A stretch of DNA of 64,000 nt from Nymphaea colorata (Eukaryota > Streptophyta > Magnoliopsida > Nymphaeales > Nymphaeaceae), in contig NC_045145.1 of the NCBI RefSeq assembly GCF_008831285.2, positions 20,972,040-21,036,039 on the forward strand. Reading direction: 5' to 3'. Positions 22,770-36,086 of this stretch are shown in pieces. A program made the translations under genes and the position numbers. Numbering within the stretch: the stretch's first letter is position 1; the number at the start of each line of letters is the position of its first letter. The notes under the pieces were generated by a model. It saw nothing but the letters and a program-made list of their open reading frames with translations, made no database searches and had not been told where the DNA came from.

Positions 22770-24462
22770 TACCTTGTTACAATAAGCATTTGTGGTTGCA
22801 TTCTATTGAATGAGGTCAATAATTGTTTTTGCTCTCGCGGTTGTATGGAATCGATTAACGCCATTATCAACGAAAGTCTCGTTTGTGCCTCTTGATCTCA
22901 TAGTGCAGTGTCCTGGTCATGGTAAAGATGGCTTTGGTGAAGGCTTCATGCTAATGGATGAAAATGCAGTTCCTAGGTGTTGTATTGGTCGTCTTTATCA
23001 ATATAACACATCAATAGCAGCAGACCTTTCTTTTTATTTAATGCGTGACTGTTACCTGAACTCTTTAATTCTTCATCTTCTCAATTTTTTTTCTTTTTTG
23101 ACATGCCTCTTTGTTGCCTCATGTTTCAGTACATGTACATTTATTTATTTTTAGCGCGACTTGCTTGTTTGGCGCATGGGACGTGAGATAGTGATTATGA
23201 AAACTTGTTTGGATGGAAAGAAAAAAATTTATTAAAAGTCTTGTTTGTAATAAGTATAGATTACATATAGTAAAAAAAGAGTTTACGTCAGTTGACAATA
23301 ATGCCCGAACACTCTAAAAAGGAAAAGAAATAAAAAGGGCGAATCAAAGGTTTTTGTCAAATTTTTTTCAACTGTTGTTTTTCTCAAGAAATACAAAGAA
23401 CCTTGCAAGAAAATTTTAAAAATAGTGTAAAAGAAAATAATATAAAGATACAACTATACAAGTCCTCTGCTATCTTTCCCACAAAAACTTTGAAAAAAGA
23501 GCTTTTCTTAGATTTTGAAAAATAGTAAATACAAAAATAAAAAGTTACATGACATACTTTTGTTAAGAAGGGCAAAGGACTATATTTAATAATACTTAAC
23601 CACCAACTAATTTAAAACATTAAAAATTTTAATGGCTGCATTTGTCATTATGGCTCAACTGTTAATAACGATAACTTCACTCAAAACGAAAAAGAGGAAA
23701 GTAATTGGGGATTTTATTTGTCGGCAGAGATATGGAAATGTAAAGACAAAAGAGGGGGAGGAAAAAAAAGACAGGGGCCTCCACAATCCTATTTCCATTA
23801 TTTTATCCTTTTTCCTCCTCCTCATCTTCTTTCTCTTTTTCCTTTTGGTTTGTAATTTCGCCCCTTCTTTGTATTTTTTCCTCTTTTCCTTGGATTTGGC
23901 TCTGATTGAAAAAAAAACTGATGATTTTTGGATTTTGGTTTCGATCCATCTGTAATGCGGAACCAGAAACGGGACAGTGGTACATTAAATTTTAAATTTT
24001 AAGGGGTATATGTTTGTGAAAAATTGAAAATTAATGAAGTTTATATATAAAAATAAAACAAATTCTATGAGCTGGTGGAGGCAATTGCCTAAAGCAACCG
24101 CAATTGAGTTCCTATTTTAATTGATTTTCTATTTTAAGTTTTATCTTGATCCAGCCAGCTTGTACCGTATTTGGCTAGATTGGATTTGATTTTGATCTGA
24201 TTGGCTTGCATCCTTCGAGAGTCATTTTAGGGCCAAAGTTGTTATTATACACATGACGTCAATAATGATGTCACCATATTCAAGCCCCTTTAAACGCACG
24301 CGAAGATTCGGCGGAGTCATTTTACTTCTCGAAATGACTAAAGTACCTTTGGCTGGACGCCTTTCCGTGACAGCAACGGGATACTTCACTCATCAGTAAT
24401 CACGCTCGTCCTCGCCAACCGACGGGCGACGGCGAGGCGGAGGGCTGCTCTCGGGCGGCGCG
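22770..24462. other. IGPS 3' UTR and SAWADEE-gene promoter region
   Basis: After the IGPS stop, roughly 400 bases are likely 3' UTR. The rest is AT-rich and without a supported gene. A pyrimidine-rich run lies at 23790-23890 (purine-rich on the other strand). The final 200 bases turn GC-rich toward the start codon at 24463. Confidence 0.5.
24254..24261 (+). promoter_or_regulatory. TGACGTCA (C-box/CRE-like) site upstream of the SAWADEE gene
   Basis: An 8-base palindrome of the bZIP (TGA/CREB) class, followed ten bases later by a half-site-like gatgtcac. It lies about 200 bases before the ATG, a plausible proximal promoter position. Function is inferred from the motif only. Confidence 0.35.
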
Positions 24463-27400
24463 ATGGTGACGCGAAAGAGAAGGCGTAGATCCGGCGAGCA
24501 CCCCCTGGTGATCGACTATCGGTCGCCGGAGGACGACGGTTGGTACCCTGTCCGGCTGCGGCTCAGCGGCCAGACATTGACCTTGAGATACGTCGGGTTC
24601 TCCTCCGAGTATAACGAGTGGTTCTCTGGCACTTCGTTTCGGGCGTCTGGCGAGCTAGAGGCCTTCCAGCGGAGGTTTCGGCGGACGACCGTCCAGCTTC
24701 AGGACGGGCAGTGCAGGCAGGTCGCCGAGGGGATGACGGTCTCCGCCCTGCACAGAAACAGCGAGGGCGACGTAACCTTCTACGATGCCGTCGTGAAGAA
24801 GGTAGATGTTCCTTTGCTGTATTTAGTTTTTCGTCATTTATCATGGTCAATTCAGATTATGCCGTTTTATTTGAGTAGATTGCTTGATAAAACTCTATTT
24901 TGTGGTAGAGCTGGGCGCTGACAAGGGAGGAGGACGGGAAATGTTAATGTTTACGAGGAAAGGTCTCGCCTTTAGCTTAGACCGAAGAGTTTTGCCGGTG
25001 GCTAGTTTACTAGATATGGAGAAAGAAATGAAGTATAATTTGATAGAGGGACGCGTTTGTAGTTAGAGTGGGCAGAATACATATGTAAGTTGTCCCGCCA
25101 GGTTGAAATCCATCAACCCAAGTGCTTGGTTCAGTTTTAAGCAGAACCCATATTAAACTCTCGCGTTTGAGGTCCAAAACGCAAGTATGTGTTTTGACTG
25201 ATTTCTTAGATTGTAACTTCCTATGTATGGAGATGGGGGACTTGGAATCTGTAGGACCAGATTGTCCAGTCAGTTTTAGGTCAGGTCAATAATGATCTCA
25301 ATAAAAATTAAGTTTCTAAATAATATGTTCGAGTTTTCATTGTAATGATATGTATGTCTTGCCTTTGAAAATGGGATTTGATTCTGCACTATAATCTGTG
25401 AAATTAAAAGCAAAATATGACTCACCACCAGCGTCGATTCTTCACCTCCACCCCGATCTATTTGGTCACGTAGCACTGCTGCCATTTTGGTGCTCCTCTT
25501 TCTTTATTTCTTTTTTGGTTTCTTCTCTTGTTGGTCAAAGGGCTAACAGAAGTTCGAGATGGGTATCTCTGTTTCTCTTCTTGCCCTCAGTTTTCTTCTG
25601 ACGCGAATGCTTCTTTTATGGGCATACTGTAGTGTTTCTGCAATTTATTGCACCAGATATTGAGAGGAAATGAAAAGAGGTTGATGCTTTGGAGTTCCTT
25701 TTTCCTTTTGAGCAAGACAGAACCAATGAAATGTGAAGAGGAGACAAATTTTAGACAGGTCTCACTTTGGCTATTCTCTGTACTTCTTGTAATATTCTGA
25801 CTCCCCTCTTTTGCTGGAAGACCTACTTGACTTGGTGATGATTCTAGTCATATCTTACCGAGGCATCAAATGTATATTGGGCCCAAAACTTAAACGGATC
25901 TGTTTCCTCTCTTTTCGCTTTTGTTTCTGATGCGATGCAACTCTGCTCATCTGAAGCTCATTAAGCTGGACAAGTTTCCGACACCCCTGTAGGTCAGTAC
26001 ATTGAATCTGAATGAAGTTCGTGTGCCTCATAACTCATAAGGCCCATACTATGAAGACACTATCTTCAGCTCGATGCACACATTATTTAGCTCTCCTTTT
26101 TCCTTTTTGCTTCCTAATATGCAAGTTGGCAACAGACTCCAATCAAATTATGTCCACAGAGGCACACATCTTTCTTAAGTGGAATTTTTAGGACCAACTG
26201 TTATTAAGAATATGGTAATCGTATGTCTTTGAAATTTCATTCGAGAAAAAAATGTGCTGATTTTTCCTATTCAGCTCCATGGTAGGACTGTTTGAAGATG
26301 CTTTTTCTTTTCTATGCTTAATGACTTTTCAGGTGAATTAAAGCAATCAAAACCCTTTTGGGTCAATCTAAATTTTTTGCTTTTTTTAATTTATTGTTCC
26401 CCTGTGCAGGTATGCACTGCTGAGCACAAAGTTGTTGATGGAGAAGAAGAATGCTGTTGCACATTCGTGTTGCTTTGGCAACACGGTCGTGCTGCTGGTT
26501 CAACAACTTGTGCCAATGTAGGAGATATTTGCTTGTTGGAACATGGAAATGAACAAATCCATCCATTGTTAGATGCCTTTTTGCATATTTCACAGGAAAA
26601 ACTTGACCATGGGATGCAGTCATTGCATTCGGACCCTGAATGTGATTTTTCAGATAGATCTCAGCCAATCAAGGTTCCCAACGATGCAGCTGATAAGACG
26701 GCCTCACCTTGTGGTGCAGATGTTCAGTTTTCAGTGAAAATTACAGAAGATGTTGATGGGGGAAGTGGAAAGATGTACGAAAGGGAAACATTGACTAAGT
26801 GCTACTATTTTATAATTGAAAATCTGGAACGTGATTTGACTGCAACAAGTATCATGGACTTCATACATTATCAAACATCAGTCCAATGTAGTGCGGTTGT
26901 ATCACCTGTCGTAGCAACCGAAAATTATGCTAGAGGAGTTGTCATTTTAGAAGGCGAAGAATGTTTTAAAAAGGTAGCTGGTTTTCTAGAGGATCCAAAT
27001 CACATCATTATGTCTGTTAGTGGCAGGTAACTAGCATCAAAAGATGCATTTTTTCATACATAGTATCAGACGCTTTAGATGGATACCAAACTTGGTGGTG
27101 TAAGTGTTTATCGTTGTAGGCATTTGCTAGCGTTAATGTGAACAGTCCAATTATCGACCATGGTGTATAATATTTTTTTCTTGGGGACTTGGAAGTTAAA
27201 TCACATGTTTAATTTGTATGTGCCTGGGCATCTTTGGCCATGGCTTTAGCCTTGTGTTTTAGTTCTATGAACAAGATTAAGGATGAGACAGAGATTAGCA
27301 GGATCTTGGTCTTTTTCATAGCTACTGTTAATGCAACCTTGCTTTGAAATAAAAATCTGTATATATTGCACAGTTTTGATTTTTTCTTTTCACCTTTTGG

Positions 27401-28489
27401 AAGTGATACGTGCTGACTCTGCAGCTGATGGAAATTTCTTATGTAAGTTACGAAACATTGGCCTTCTTATAGGTGCTAGGTAACAAGCTGATTGATAGAG
27501 TTAGTGTGACCTACATACTTTATGACTTTGACATGCTATTTATAATTTAGATTTCAAATATGGCAGTATACGGTTCTTACTTCTCATCATGAAGTGGAAG
27601 CCTGCTGCAGCTATTGATAAAATTCCTACAACACCTTTCAGTCTTATTGGCTTTCCTATTTTCCTTGTGGCACACATTTTTATGTCTACTGCCCAAACTT
27701 GGCCTACAGATATGACAGTAATGATTTTGCAGGCCATGGGTGATAATGGAGCATAGATCTGGAACACCGAACATGATATATGGCTCTCTAGGGCTAAATG
27801 TGGAGGTTAGATTTGACTTTTCTTATTTGGTGTTGAAAATGTAGTTCATGTTTCTGTGTTCTACACTTCGTTGTGAAAGATTGTGTCCTTTTCCTTTTAA
27901 GTGTCTTTGATCACTACGTTTCTGTGGAGATGTTATGACTCTTTCTTCATGTTAACATGTCAACATGATCTTCATAACAAGCAGCGTCTGCGGGTGAGTA
28001 AGCCCACTGTTTTTCAATGAAAAGTTTGTTTTATTAAGAAATGAGTGAAATAATTTATAGTGGTATGAGCCGGATCCATGGCTTCATTATACTTCCTCAC
28101 TTGTACTTACATGTATGCATTTTCACAAGTCGAATTCATGCTTTGAGTGGATCTTGTTTGTGGTTTCTGCCTCACCCTGCATTTGATATGTAGAAATGCT
28201 CAAGTCTTTTCCAAATCGTTGAAATCCTTCATCTTTCTTATAGGAAGCTGAATGCAACCTTTTGGGTGGCTTGTTTGATTATTTTACTTTTTATGTGTTT
28301 TAGGAGAGAAATATTCTGCAAAAAAGTGAAGAACTTCCTCAAAACTTGAAACTTGTTCATAAGGGAACTCAGGAATACATCATAGGCCTAAAACAAAAAG
28401 ATTTATTTATGGAGTTCCAGCATCACCTTGAAGGCCTCCACAAGAGACTAGAGAAAATTTTGTGCAGCCTTTCATGTGGCAGAGGTTGA
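24463..28489 (+). CDS. SAWADEE-domain protein (chromatin-reader type, no homeodomain), 4 exons
   Basis: Exons: 24463-24801, 26410-27026, 27733-27805, 28304-28489; 404 codons. The basic start MVTRKRRRR could act as nuclear signal. Residues of about 14-165 match the SAWADEE fold: WYPVRLRLSGQTLTLRYVGF-EYNEWF, then a second half with GMTVSAL...FYDAVVKK and ECCCTFVLLWQHG. In SHH1 this fold is a tandem-Tudor-like, zinc-binding reader of histone H3 methylated on Lys9 that recruits RNA polymerase IV for RNA-directed DNA methylation. Here the Cys cluster in ECCCTF and the later TTCANVGDICLL could supply metal ligands (inference). Unlike SHH1 and SHH2 there is no N-terminal homeodomain. The C-terminal 240 residues (including ENLERDLTATSIMDF and RPWVIMEHRSGTPNMIYGS) have no domain I can name. 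The function is thus chromatin-related by family, but unproven. Confidence 0.8.
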
Positions 28490-31330
28490 GAATGAAGAGG
28501 AGAAGATTATATCGAAGCCTACATCAGTCGCCTGTTTTGCTGTAAATGCATCCTGGTATCGTTTTTATTCTTCACATAAAGAGACTAATGCATACGATAC
28601 GATTCTCTCAGGCTTCTTAGGGAATGTGCTTGTTGGCCTCAAACGATCAGTTGGTGCATTATTTCTTCAACAGCCGACAGCATTCTTATCCTCTCTTGAT
28701 TAGGTTTTCTGGGATCTGGAACAGCAGTCAAGAAGCAGCGCTTTGCATCTCTCTCTTTTTTTTCTTTGTTTTTTTGAGTGAGGGCTAAACATGCACCAGT
28801 AAAGGTTCCTAGCCAAAGTGGTTAAATTTCTCCAAACAGGTTTTGTATTTCCTTGAATGGTTTGGAAGGGAAACAACCTGGATTAACATGTGTAGTTGCT
28901 AAAGCAACTTGTGAATGATTGTGCATTCTCAACTTGTAATTTGCAAAGTATCTATTGTTTTTTTATATTGACTAACCTTTGGGACAGATCTCAATTTTCA
29001 CATCATCTGCTGCATATTGCCAAGCCTCCAAATGATAAAAGCGTTTCCTCCTGCATATAAGCAATCATACCCAGCTTTTTCCCTCAGTGAGAGATCTCTG
29101 TGGGTTTCAAACTTGTGGTTGCTTGGCGATTTAAAAGTTGATTCTACCAAATTATCAGTATCATCCATTTTTTGTTCTGTTTGACTACCAAAAACTGGTA
29201 CTTTTTGGGAGTAAACAACTTTGTGGATAAATGTTCGGAAATTATGTTCCTTTATGCCAGGTTCTAAGAAACGTTGGAACTTTTCAAGGCCAAACGAAGT
29301 ACAATCTGGGTGTGACTGTTTGATTGGTGGTCTGATACTCAAGAACACTAAAACAACTCTGGGCTAAACAGCACGCTAAATTATCCTTTAGCAATAGTTT
29401 ACTGTAATCAAGGAAGTGTGCCCTGTGCTTGTTCTTTTGGGTACTATTGAGATCATAGGATCTGCTCATTCTGCTGCAGCAACTTAGAAGACTTCTTCTG
29501 TTTTGAGGCGCTAAAACCTGAAAACTTGAAATCTGTTTGAAGAAAAATAGAATTGGATCCCGCCCTGATTGGATTTGGGAGAGCAAATTATGGCTGTTAT
29601 GCGTGTCGACTAGTGACATCAAGTGATTGTCTCGGGCTTATAGAGTCTCGACTTAAGTAGCCGTAGCTTGAAGGGGTGTCTATGCGTCTGATATGGTATG
29701 TTTCCTCTGATGTAGTAAACGATCAATATTGAAATTCATGGTTCATCCAACTAAATGTCTTATGTTAGACCGAAGATCCGCATTTGAAATTCTCATGTTA
29801 CTTTTTACATTAAAAAATTTCTAACCCAAGATTAGAACGGTGAAAATCTCATCTTAGATCGGTAGATCTCAAATCCTGAGAATTTTAATTTAAAGTATAT
29901 CAAAGACAATAAGAAAGTCTCTAACTACTTTAATATACGTTACATTATATGGATCTGTCTCCAAGCTTTGTACTACACGGCATAATTCCTTGGGTATATC
30001 TTTTTTGCAGTAGTGTAAAAAACTCGTCGTATCAGAGCTACTCGGTTGATATGTATTCTATCGATCTCATATTGATATAACATAAGGCCAATGTATATCG
30101 ATATATTTATGTATTTTAAAAACTTTAAATCAATTTAAAGCATTTTCAATTAATTTTTGAATTCGAAAATAGAAAAAACAACACAATACAAGTCAATACA
30201 CAAATATGCCGTAACGGTGAGCCGACCGATATGACGCGGGTACCACAATTTACAATAAATGACAATCGGAGCAGATGCAATAACACTTTGATCTGACACA
30301 GATTTGGTCAGTTGTCGGCCTAATTTTAAAGTGTGTCTGGGACAGACCAAAAACCAGTGATAAAATGAGGATCCATGTGTTAGTAGTTTAACCTTTTTCA
30401 AGACCTGCTAAGACAGAAAGTGAGAAGAACTGACATGCTAATGCAAGTTTAGTGCGATCTCAATTTGGATGGGAATCAGCTGGAGCAGATCCAGATTCTG
30501 GTCCTATTTTGTGCAGTATGGTTATGTGTTAATGTTAAATTTACATTTACCCATCTCACTTTGTGTGTATTTCAGACAAAAGATGAAGTTCTAAAAAAAT
30601 GTATAGGAACCAAACAGGTTATAAGTTGTAGCTTCTAACAAAGGACCATGTATTATGAGATGTATAATTAACAAAATGTCCAATCATTGGAACATGCCTT
30701 CCCATGTTAAGGGCATAGCATGGAAAAGTGGAAATGGCTACTTGGAGTTTTCTGTTACCTAAATTTTTTCATACCATGTTAAAGTGAGGATGGCTACCTG
30801 AAACTCGAGTTTTTGTGTTATTTAACTTTTTATTTTCAATATTATTCTTAATAATTGGGGGTGGAAGTGAAGAGGGGAGGGACAATACCCAAAAAGTGGC
30901 CGAAGCCATTTTCTTTTTTTCTTTGTTCTATTTAGGATTTAAATAAAAAACAAGACACCTATCAACTAAAGTATCAATGTATTTATAGTTTGCAATACAA
31001 AAAAATATAATCCATGACAACCTAACTTTCATCTATTCATTCACCAATTTTAATTTATTTTAATTTCTATATTACGCTTATGAAACTATTCTCAACTATT
31101 GTTTGTGTTATGTTTCCTTGGAAGTTTCTCTCGGTTTTCATTATTGAAGGACGAAAAAACTACAGTGGAAGGAAAGGGCAGGTGTCCCGAGCACTAAAAC
31201 TTAACCGCCAAAAAAAATAAAAAATAAACGACCATATATTACCTGTTTTCTCTCTCTCTCTCTCTCTCTCTCGATATTTTTCAGGAAACCGTCCTGGGTG
31301 AATGCCTCATCTTCGTCAGGTTGACGCAGG
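28490..31330. other. Intergenic region between the SAWADEE and CCB4 genes
   Basis: About 28490-28980 is probable 3' UTR. On the minus strand 28998-29622 two overlapping frames of about 112 and 116 codons are open, but neither matches a family I know. At 30025-30243 words like cgtcgtatcag and ccgaccgatatgacg form weak inverted ends, as in the intron-10 repeat of the SET gene, so a MITE relic is possible. No gene is supported. The last 80 bases hold the CT-run of the CCB4 leader. Confidence 0.45.
31250..31273 (+). repeat. (CT)n run just upstream of CCB4
   Basis: A pure CT tract of about 24 bases ends 57 bases before the CCB4 ATG. Pyrimidine patches near plant transcription starts are common core-promoter or leader elements. 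Confidence 0.85.
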
Positions 31331-34300
31331 ATGTTCTCAACTTTGTTAAAGCCATCGCTTGCCCGTCCTCTTCTTCCAATCCCTTTACTGGAGAGGCCTT
31401 CATTGGGTCGTCTTCGGCTGGTTAAGTCGGATTCCTCCAGAATTTTTGCGAGGCTTCAGGTGGGCTTTAGCTCTTCCCCATTACTCAAATTCCGTGTTTT
31501 TTTTTTTTTTTGCTTTCATTTCTTTGGATAATTGGATCCTGCGGGCTCTTGCTTTCTCAAATCTTGAGTTTGTAGGATCGTTGAGAGAGTTGCTACGGAC
31601 CCTGTCGGTGGTTTTAGCTCTTCCCATTCCGCAGCGTCGTAACTTGATTTTCTTTGTGACATGAGTTCTTTAAGTGCTTTATGCGCGTTGAACCTGGTTG
31701 TTTAGCTCTCCTAATTGCTTATAATTATAATTCAACTTGGTTTCTTGGACTGCCGATTTTTCCGCGATAGATTTAATTCCTGAGAGAATTGATTTCTTTA
31801 TCTCAAGGGTGGGTACAGAGGTCCAGTTCCAAAGAAGGATTGGATTGTCGAATGGGTTTTGAGTAACGGAGATGCTGTTCGCAGCCTCCCAATATATGTT
31901 GGTGGGTTCTCCCTCGTTGCTGTTCTTCTCAACCGTACAGCTTCACTCGTCGCCCCTGTGATCGATGCTAGCAGGTTGGCTTAAACCCATTTTCAGTTGA
32001 TTTCTGTATTAATGTGAATGAATCTCATACTATAAATTAATCGGACCATTCAAATAAAAATTTACTTAGAGTACTTCTGCTATTTCGCTTGCATTGTTTG
32101 TGCTAACTTTTATGAGTTCAACCACCGACATGGGTTGGCGTCGGGATTCTCTCTCATCTGGTCGGCTATGTAGTGCATTGGTTAAAAGTTAAAACGTCGC
32201 CATGTTTCTCTCCGAGTTCCACATGTTTGCCTTACATTTGATAACTTGGTATATCTTTCCATTCAAGGAGTACCGTTCCATTTAGTTGGGCGTTGTGATA
32301 AATACTGCAAATGCAAGAGGGACATTTCTTGGTGCAACAGTAAAGTGTTTGGATGCCAAGTGAAGCTTCGTAGACGGAAATATTGGGCAGCAACTTTTTT
32401 CTCAAAGGCAAATGGTTAGGGCTGTTCCTCAGCCTGCTCCCAATAGCACCTGGAAGTACGATTGCAGTGTTTGTGGCCCGCTGTATTGCTAGAAGTGCAT
32501 ACACCAAGCGAAGAAAAAAGTTATATTAGCATCTTTGCCAGCTGAATTACTGTTTTTCTTTATGGAAGAATAAAAACGCTTGCCAGCTGAATTACTGTTT
32601 TATTTTTTTATGGAAGAATAAAAATGCTTTTAGTTCATTTTCTGTAGTCGTGCATACACCAAACGAAGAAAAAAGTTAGATTAGCACCTTTGCCAGCTGA
32701 ATTGCTGTTTTTCTTTGTGGAAGAATAAAACGCTTACCAGCTGAGTTACTGTTTTCTTTCTTTTTGGAAGAATAAAAATGCTTTTAGTTCATTTTCTGTA
32801 GTCTCCTATCCCATTTGCCTATTTGCTAAAGAAAATTACAATATGATCCAATAGTGTCTTCTAATATTTATTGTCCTTTTCTTTTTTCAAGCTTTTAGTT
32901 TTTAGTTTAAACTTTAGCATGTCTGCTTCTTGTTTCTCTCTCATAGCTGCTAGCTCAGAGTAATGCCAAAATCTTTTTGTATGACAGTTCGCAGTCAAGA
33001 ACAGACATATTAGCTCTTGCATTGGCTGTCACTAATATTCTCACTGGCCTGGTCTGGTTGTCAATTCGGCCAAAATATGTACCTCAGGTTGGGAAAGTTC
33101 TTGGTTTTCTGGTGATCTTGAGGGGTGTGTTCTTTTTTATTTCCTTATTGTAGTTTCTTCTCTTCAGGTGATTCCTCAAGGTGTTCAATGTCGAAAAATG
33201 TTGCCTGACTTACCACCTTCTATAGAAGCTGAGGTTCTATGGTACTTTTTTAGTTTTCCTTTGACTTTCATTTTGTAGATGAAAGAACCCAACACAGAAA
33301 AGTTTATTATACTGTAGTTAATTCGGAAAACACCTCTTCTTTCATGTACGCTAGAACATCTTATTGTCTACAAATTTTTAGATTCTGATTGCGTTTTAAA
33401 GGAATGGCTGTTTCCCTATCATTCAAATGATATTTCAAGTTATTCAGTTAAATAGGCTGCTATTTGTTTGGAGCAACGTTATAGCTGTATACAGTTTTTT
33501 TTCTTTTCACCAGCATTTCTGACATGAATGTCTGATAGCCGATATAGGACAAATACAATCCATTTATAAATTAATCATATTTTTCCTTGTGAAGTTAATC
33601 TATCATTTGTAGGCATTCTTAACACAGCAGTTTCTTTGATTGTGCTCAACATTTTTATTTCAATTGATCTATTTGACTATTAGAAATTTAGAACCTGCTC
33701 ATTTCAATGGATTGTGGAAATATGTTCCGTGTCCAAATTCTGAAATGTCAAGAAATCCATTAAGTGTAAGGCCTGCATATTCTTGTGATGATTGCAGGAG
33801 ATTGTTAGTTCATGAAGATTCAGCTCTCTTACTTTTATTTCTTTTATGTGTAAGTAGGCTGTATGAATTTTTTACAATCTTGTCCTTGTGATGGTTCGAA
33901 GGAGATTCCTCCATTCTAACTTCTGCTATTTTTCGATGACATTGGTAGGCTATGGAAAAGCCTTGAGGATGTAACATGTTGTCGATCATTAGTTATAGTT
34001 TATAAAAACACTTGTGTGCTTCAAATTGGTGTGGCAGCTGAATCTTCTGCAAAAGAGGGGGATATTGTCATTGTAGATGCTGAAAAGTTTGTTCAATGTT
34101 CCATCTATGAAAGTGTCAAGAAATCTCTGAAGCGTAAGCCACCATATTCTGTTCCTTTTAGTTATACATTATGTTTGATTTTTCAGGTTTAGAAATTTAA
34201 TGTGCACAAAACATGTATTTGGTTGCAGAGATTTATTTGGCAAATCTTTCTCTTTACCCAGGAAGGTCTGAATTCCCGTTTCTACCACCAAATACCCAGG

Positions 34301-36086
34301 TTTATATGCAGTTAGACTTTAATTCATTGCAATAGACTACTAACAGCATCTACTTTTTTCAGCATTTAGATTATTAAGACTTCTTTTATGATGTTGTATT
34401 TGTGTGTTGTCCGTTTGGTGCTTGTGCCCATTCACTTCTGCATTACAGAGTTTGGACACAGCTATCCAACACTATGCTTTCTTAATTTTATTAGTCATAT
34501 TTTCTTTCAAATTGTTCTCAGGAACTTCTTCTTCAAGACCTTGATAAATATTTTGTGTGATCATGCTGAAGTAAAAAAGCAAAAAAGGATATTGTAACCA
34601 GTTTGTCGCCTTAATTGCTTACTGGTATTTTTTAATCCTTGTGATCGTATAATTTCAACAGATGTATCTGTAAAAATTTGAGGTGGATTTATCCATTAAT
34701 TGCTCGTGAGAATAGTCCCATATATTTCAAATGTACATTGTAGTTGATATCACTTACTTCAAGACATGTATGTCATTGAACTGGTTAGATTGCTTGCCCA
34801 TCATCCATTCTCTCTCAAGAATTTGCTAGATATTGTTACTAAGCTGCTTAGTCTTGTGTTGGTGCTGAAAAAGCTAACCAGAGCTAAGTTAATTTTAGGC
34901 ATCTGTATTTTCTTGTGTTTTAGACTCCACAACCATGATTGGATGGTCAGTTTGATCACTACCTTGGTTAATTGTGGTTTAGCACTCAAACACTGAGCAT
35001 GGTATTGGTAGGTTCTTTTTTTAACTTGAAACTCACTCACTGATTATGTAGCTTGCTTGCATTCTTTATTTTTTCATAGGCCTTAATGTAATTTTGGACT
35101 CCATGCCTTTCACTTGTTTAGCAGGCTCTATTTATATTTCAGGGGGAACTCTTATGGTGCTAGGACTTAACATAATATTCACATGAAACCCGATAAGCTT
35201 TTTTCCTCCACCATGTCAAGCAACTGAAGTTTTCTTATCCAACCTATGTAACTATGGACATAATAAAAGCAGTAATGCAGAATGTTGGATGTCTTCTTTA
35301 TCCCACAATCTCATATACTGTCATACCTCTGGTCTTGTGCAAATTTAGGCACTCATTTTGCAGCCAATTGGTGAAAAAGGAATGATGGTCATAGGTGGAG
35401 ACATGATTAGAGGATTCACCGGTGCTGATCAGGTTTGTCTGATGCTTTCCATTCCCTTAGTGGCACCTTCGATCTGGCAATCTTGTGTGTTCGCTCATTA
35501 TGTATCAAGTATTCTAATGAATAAAATGTTTTACTTTTATATTTCAAATAAATAGGAACACAAGAATTTTCAAAAAAATGGTGCCACATACATGCACCTT
35601 TGTTTTCATGACCTGTGAACTAATACTTACATTGTTATGTTTTAAAAACTTCCATTTTGTACTAATAAACAGTAAAGTGCCAATGCAGTTTTTATACTTG
35701 CACTTTTCAAAACAAAGAGTGTGTTTTCCAAAATAAAGCTTCAATTTTTGGTAGACAAAATAATTTCAGAAGTTCCACTTTTCATACTTTGGTTCAACTA
35801 GTATCTAACTAGAGTGTTCTATTCTTCTCGATGTGCCCTAGCAAAAGCAAAATCATGACAACTTCCGACTTGTTCCAATAGAGTTTGGTTTTCACTTTGG
35901 CTAAAAAGTAAAAACTTGTTATATATGAGAGGTCAACTTTTTTGTTTTTCTGGAATCAGTTGTTGATTTCCGATACACTGATTGCTTTGAGATTTTTGGC
36001 AGTCATGGATTACCCTACTTGGTGAAAAATTAGATGCGACATTTTCAAAAGCATGGGCTGATAGTTCTATTCCAGTTGAAAGATGA
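31331..36086 (+). CDS. CCB4: CCB4, cofactor assembly of complex C (cytochrome b6 heme attachment), 8 exons
   Basis: Exons: 31331-31459, 31808-31974, 32988-33087, 33168-33241, 33949-34133, 34229-34299, 35349-35432, 36003-36086; all GT-AG, 297 codons. CCB4 works with CCB1-3 (System IV) in the thylakoid to attach heme c(i) covalently to cytochrome b6 of the b6f complex; it forms a complex with CCB2. Residues 1-43 (rich in L, S, R and P, no acids before the LLERP segment) are a chloroplast transit peptide. Two hydrophobic segments follow: SLPIYVGGFSLVAVLLNRTA and DILALALAVTNILTGLVWLS. The soluble part has CCRSLVIVYKNTCVLQIG, YLANLSLYPGRSEFPFLP-NTQ, LQPIGEKGMMVIGGDMIRGFT and a final W-x4-GEKLDATF. 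These agree in order with Arabidopsis CCB4 (At1g59840) as I remember it. The last exon is short, with the stop at 36084-36086. Confidence 0.92.
32495..32803. repeat. Nested tandem duplication in CCB4 intron 2
   Basis: Two ~155-bp units begin gtgcatacaccaa-g/a-cgaagaaaaaag (32495 and 32650) and end tagttcattttctgtagtc. Within each unit the word gccagctga-attactgttt...ggaagaataaaa is itself repeated about 55 bases apart. So a small duplication came first and the pair was then duplicated again. Confidence 0.85.
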
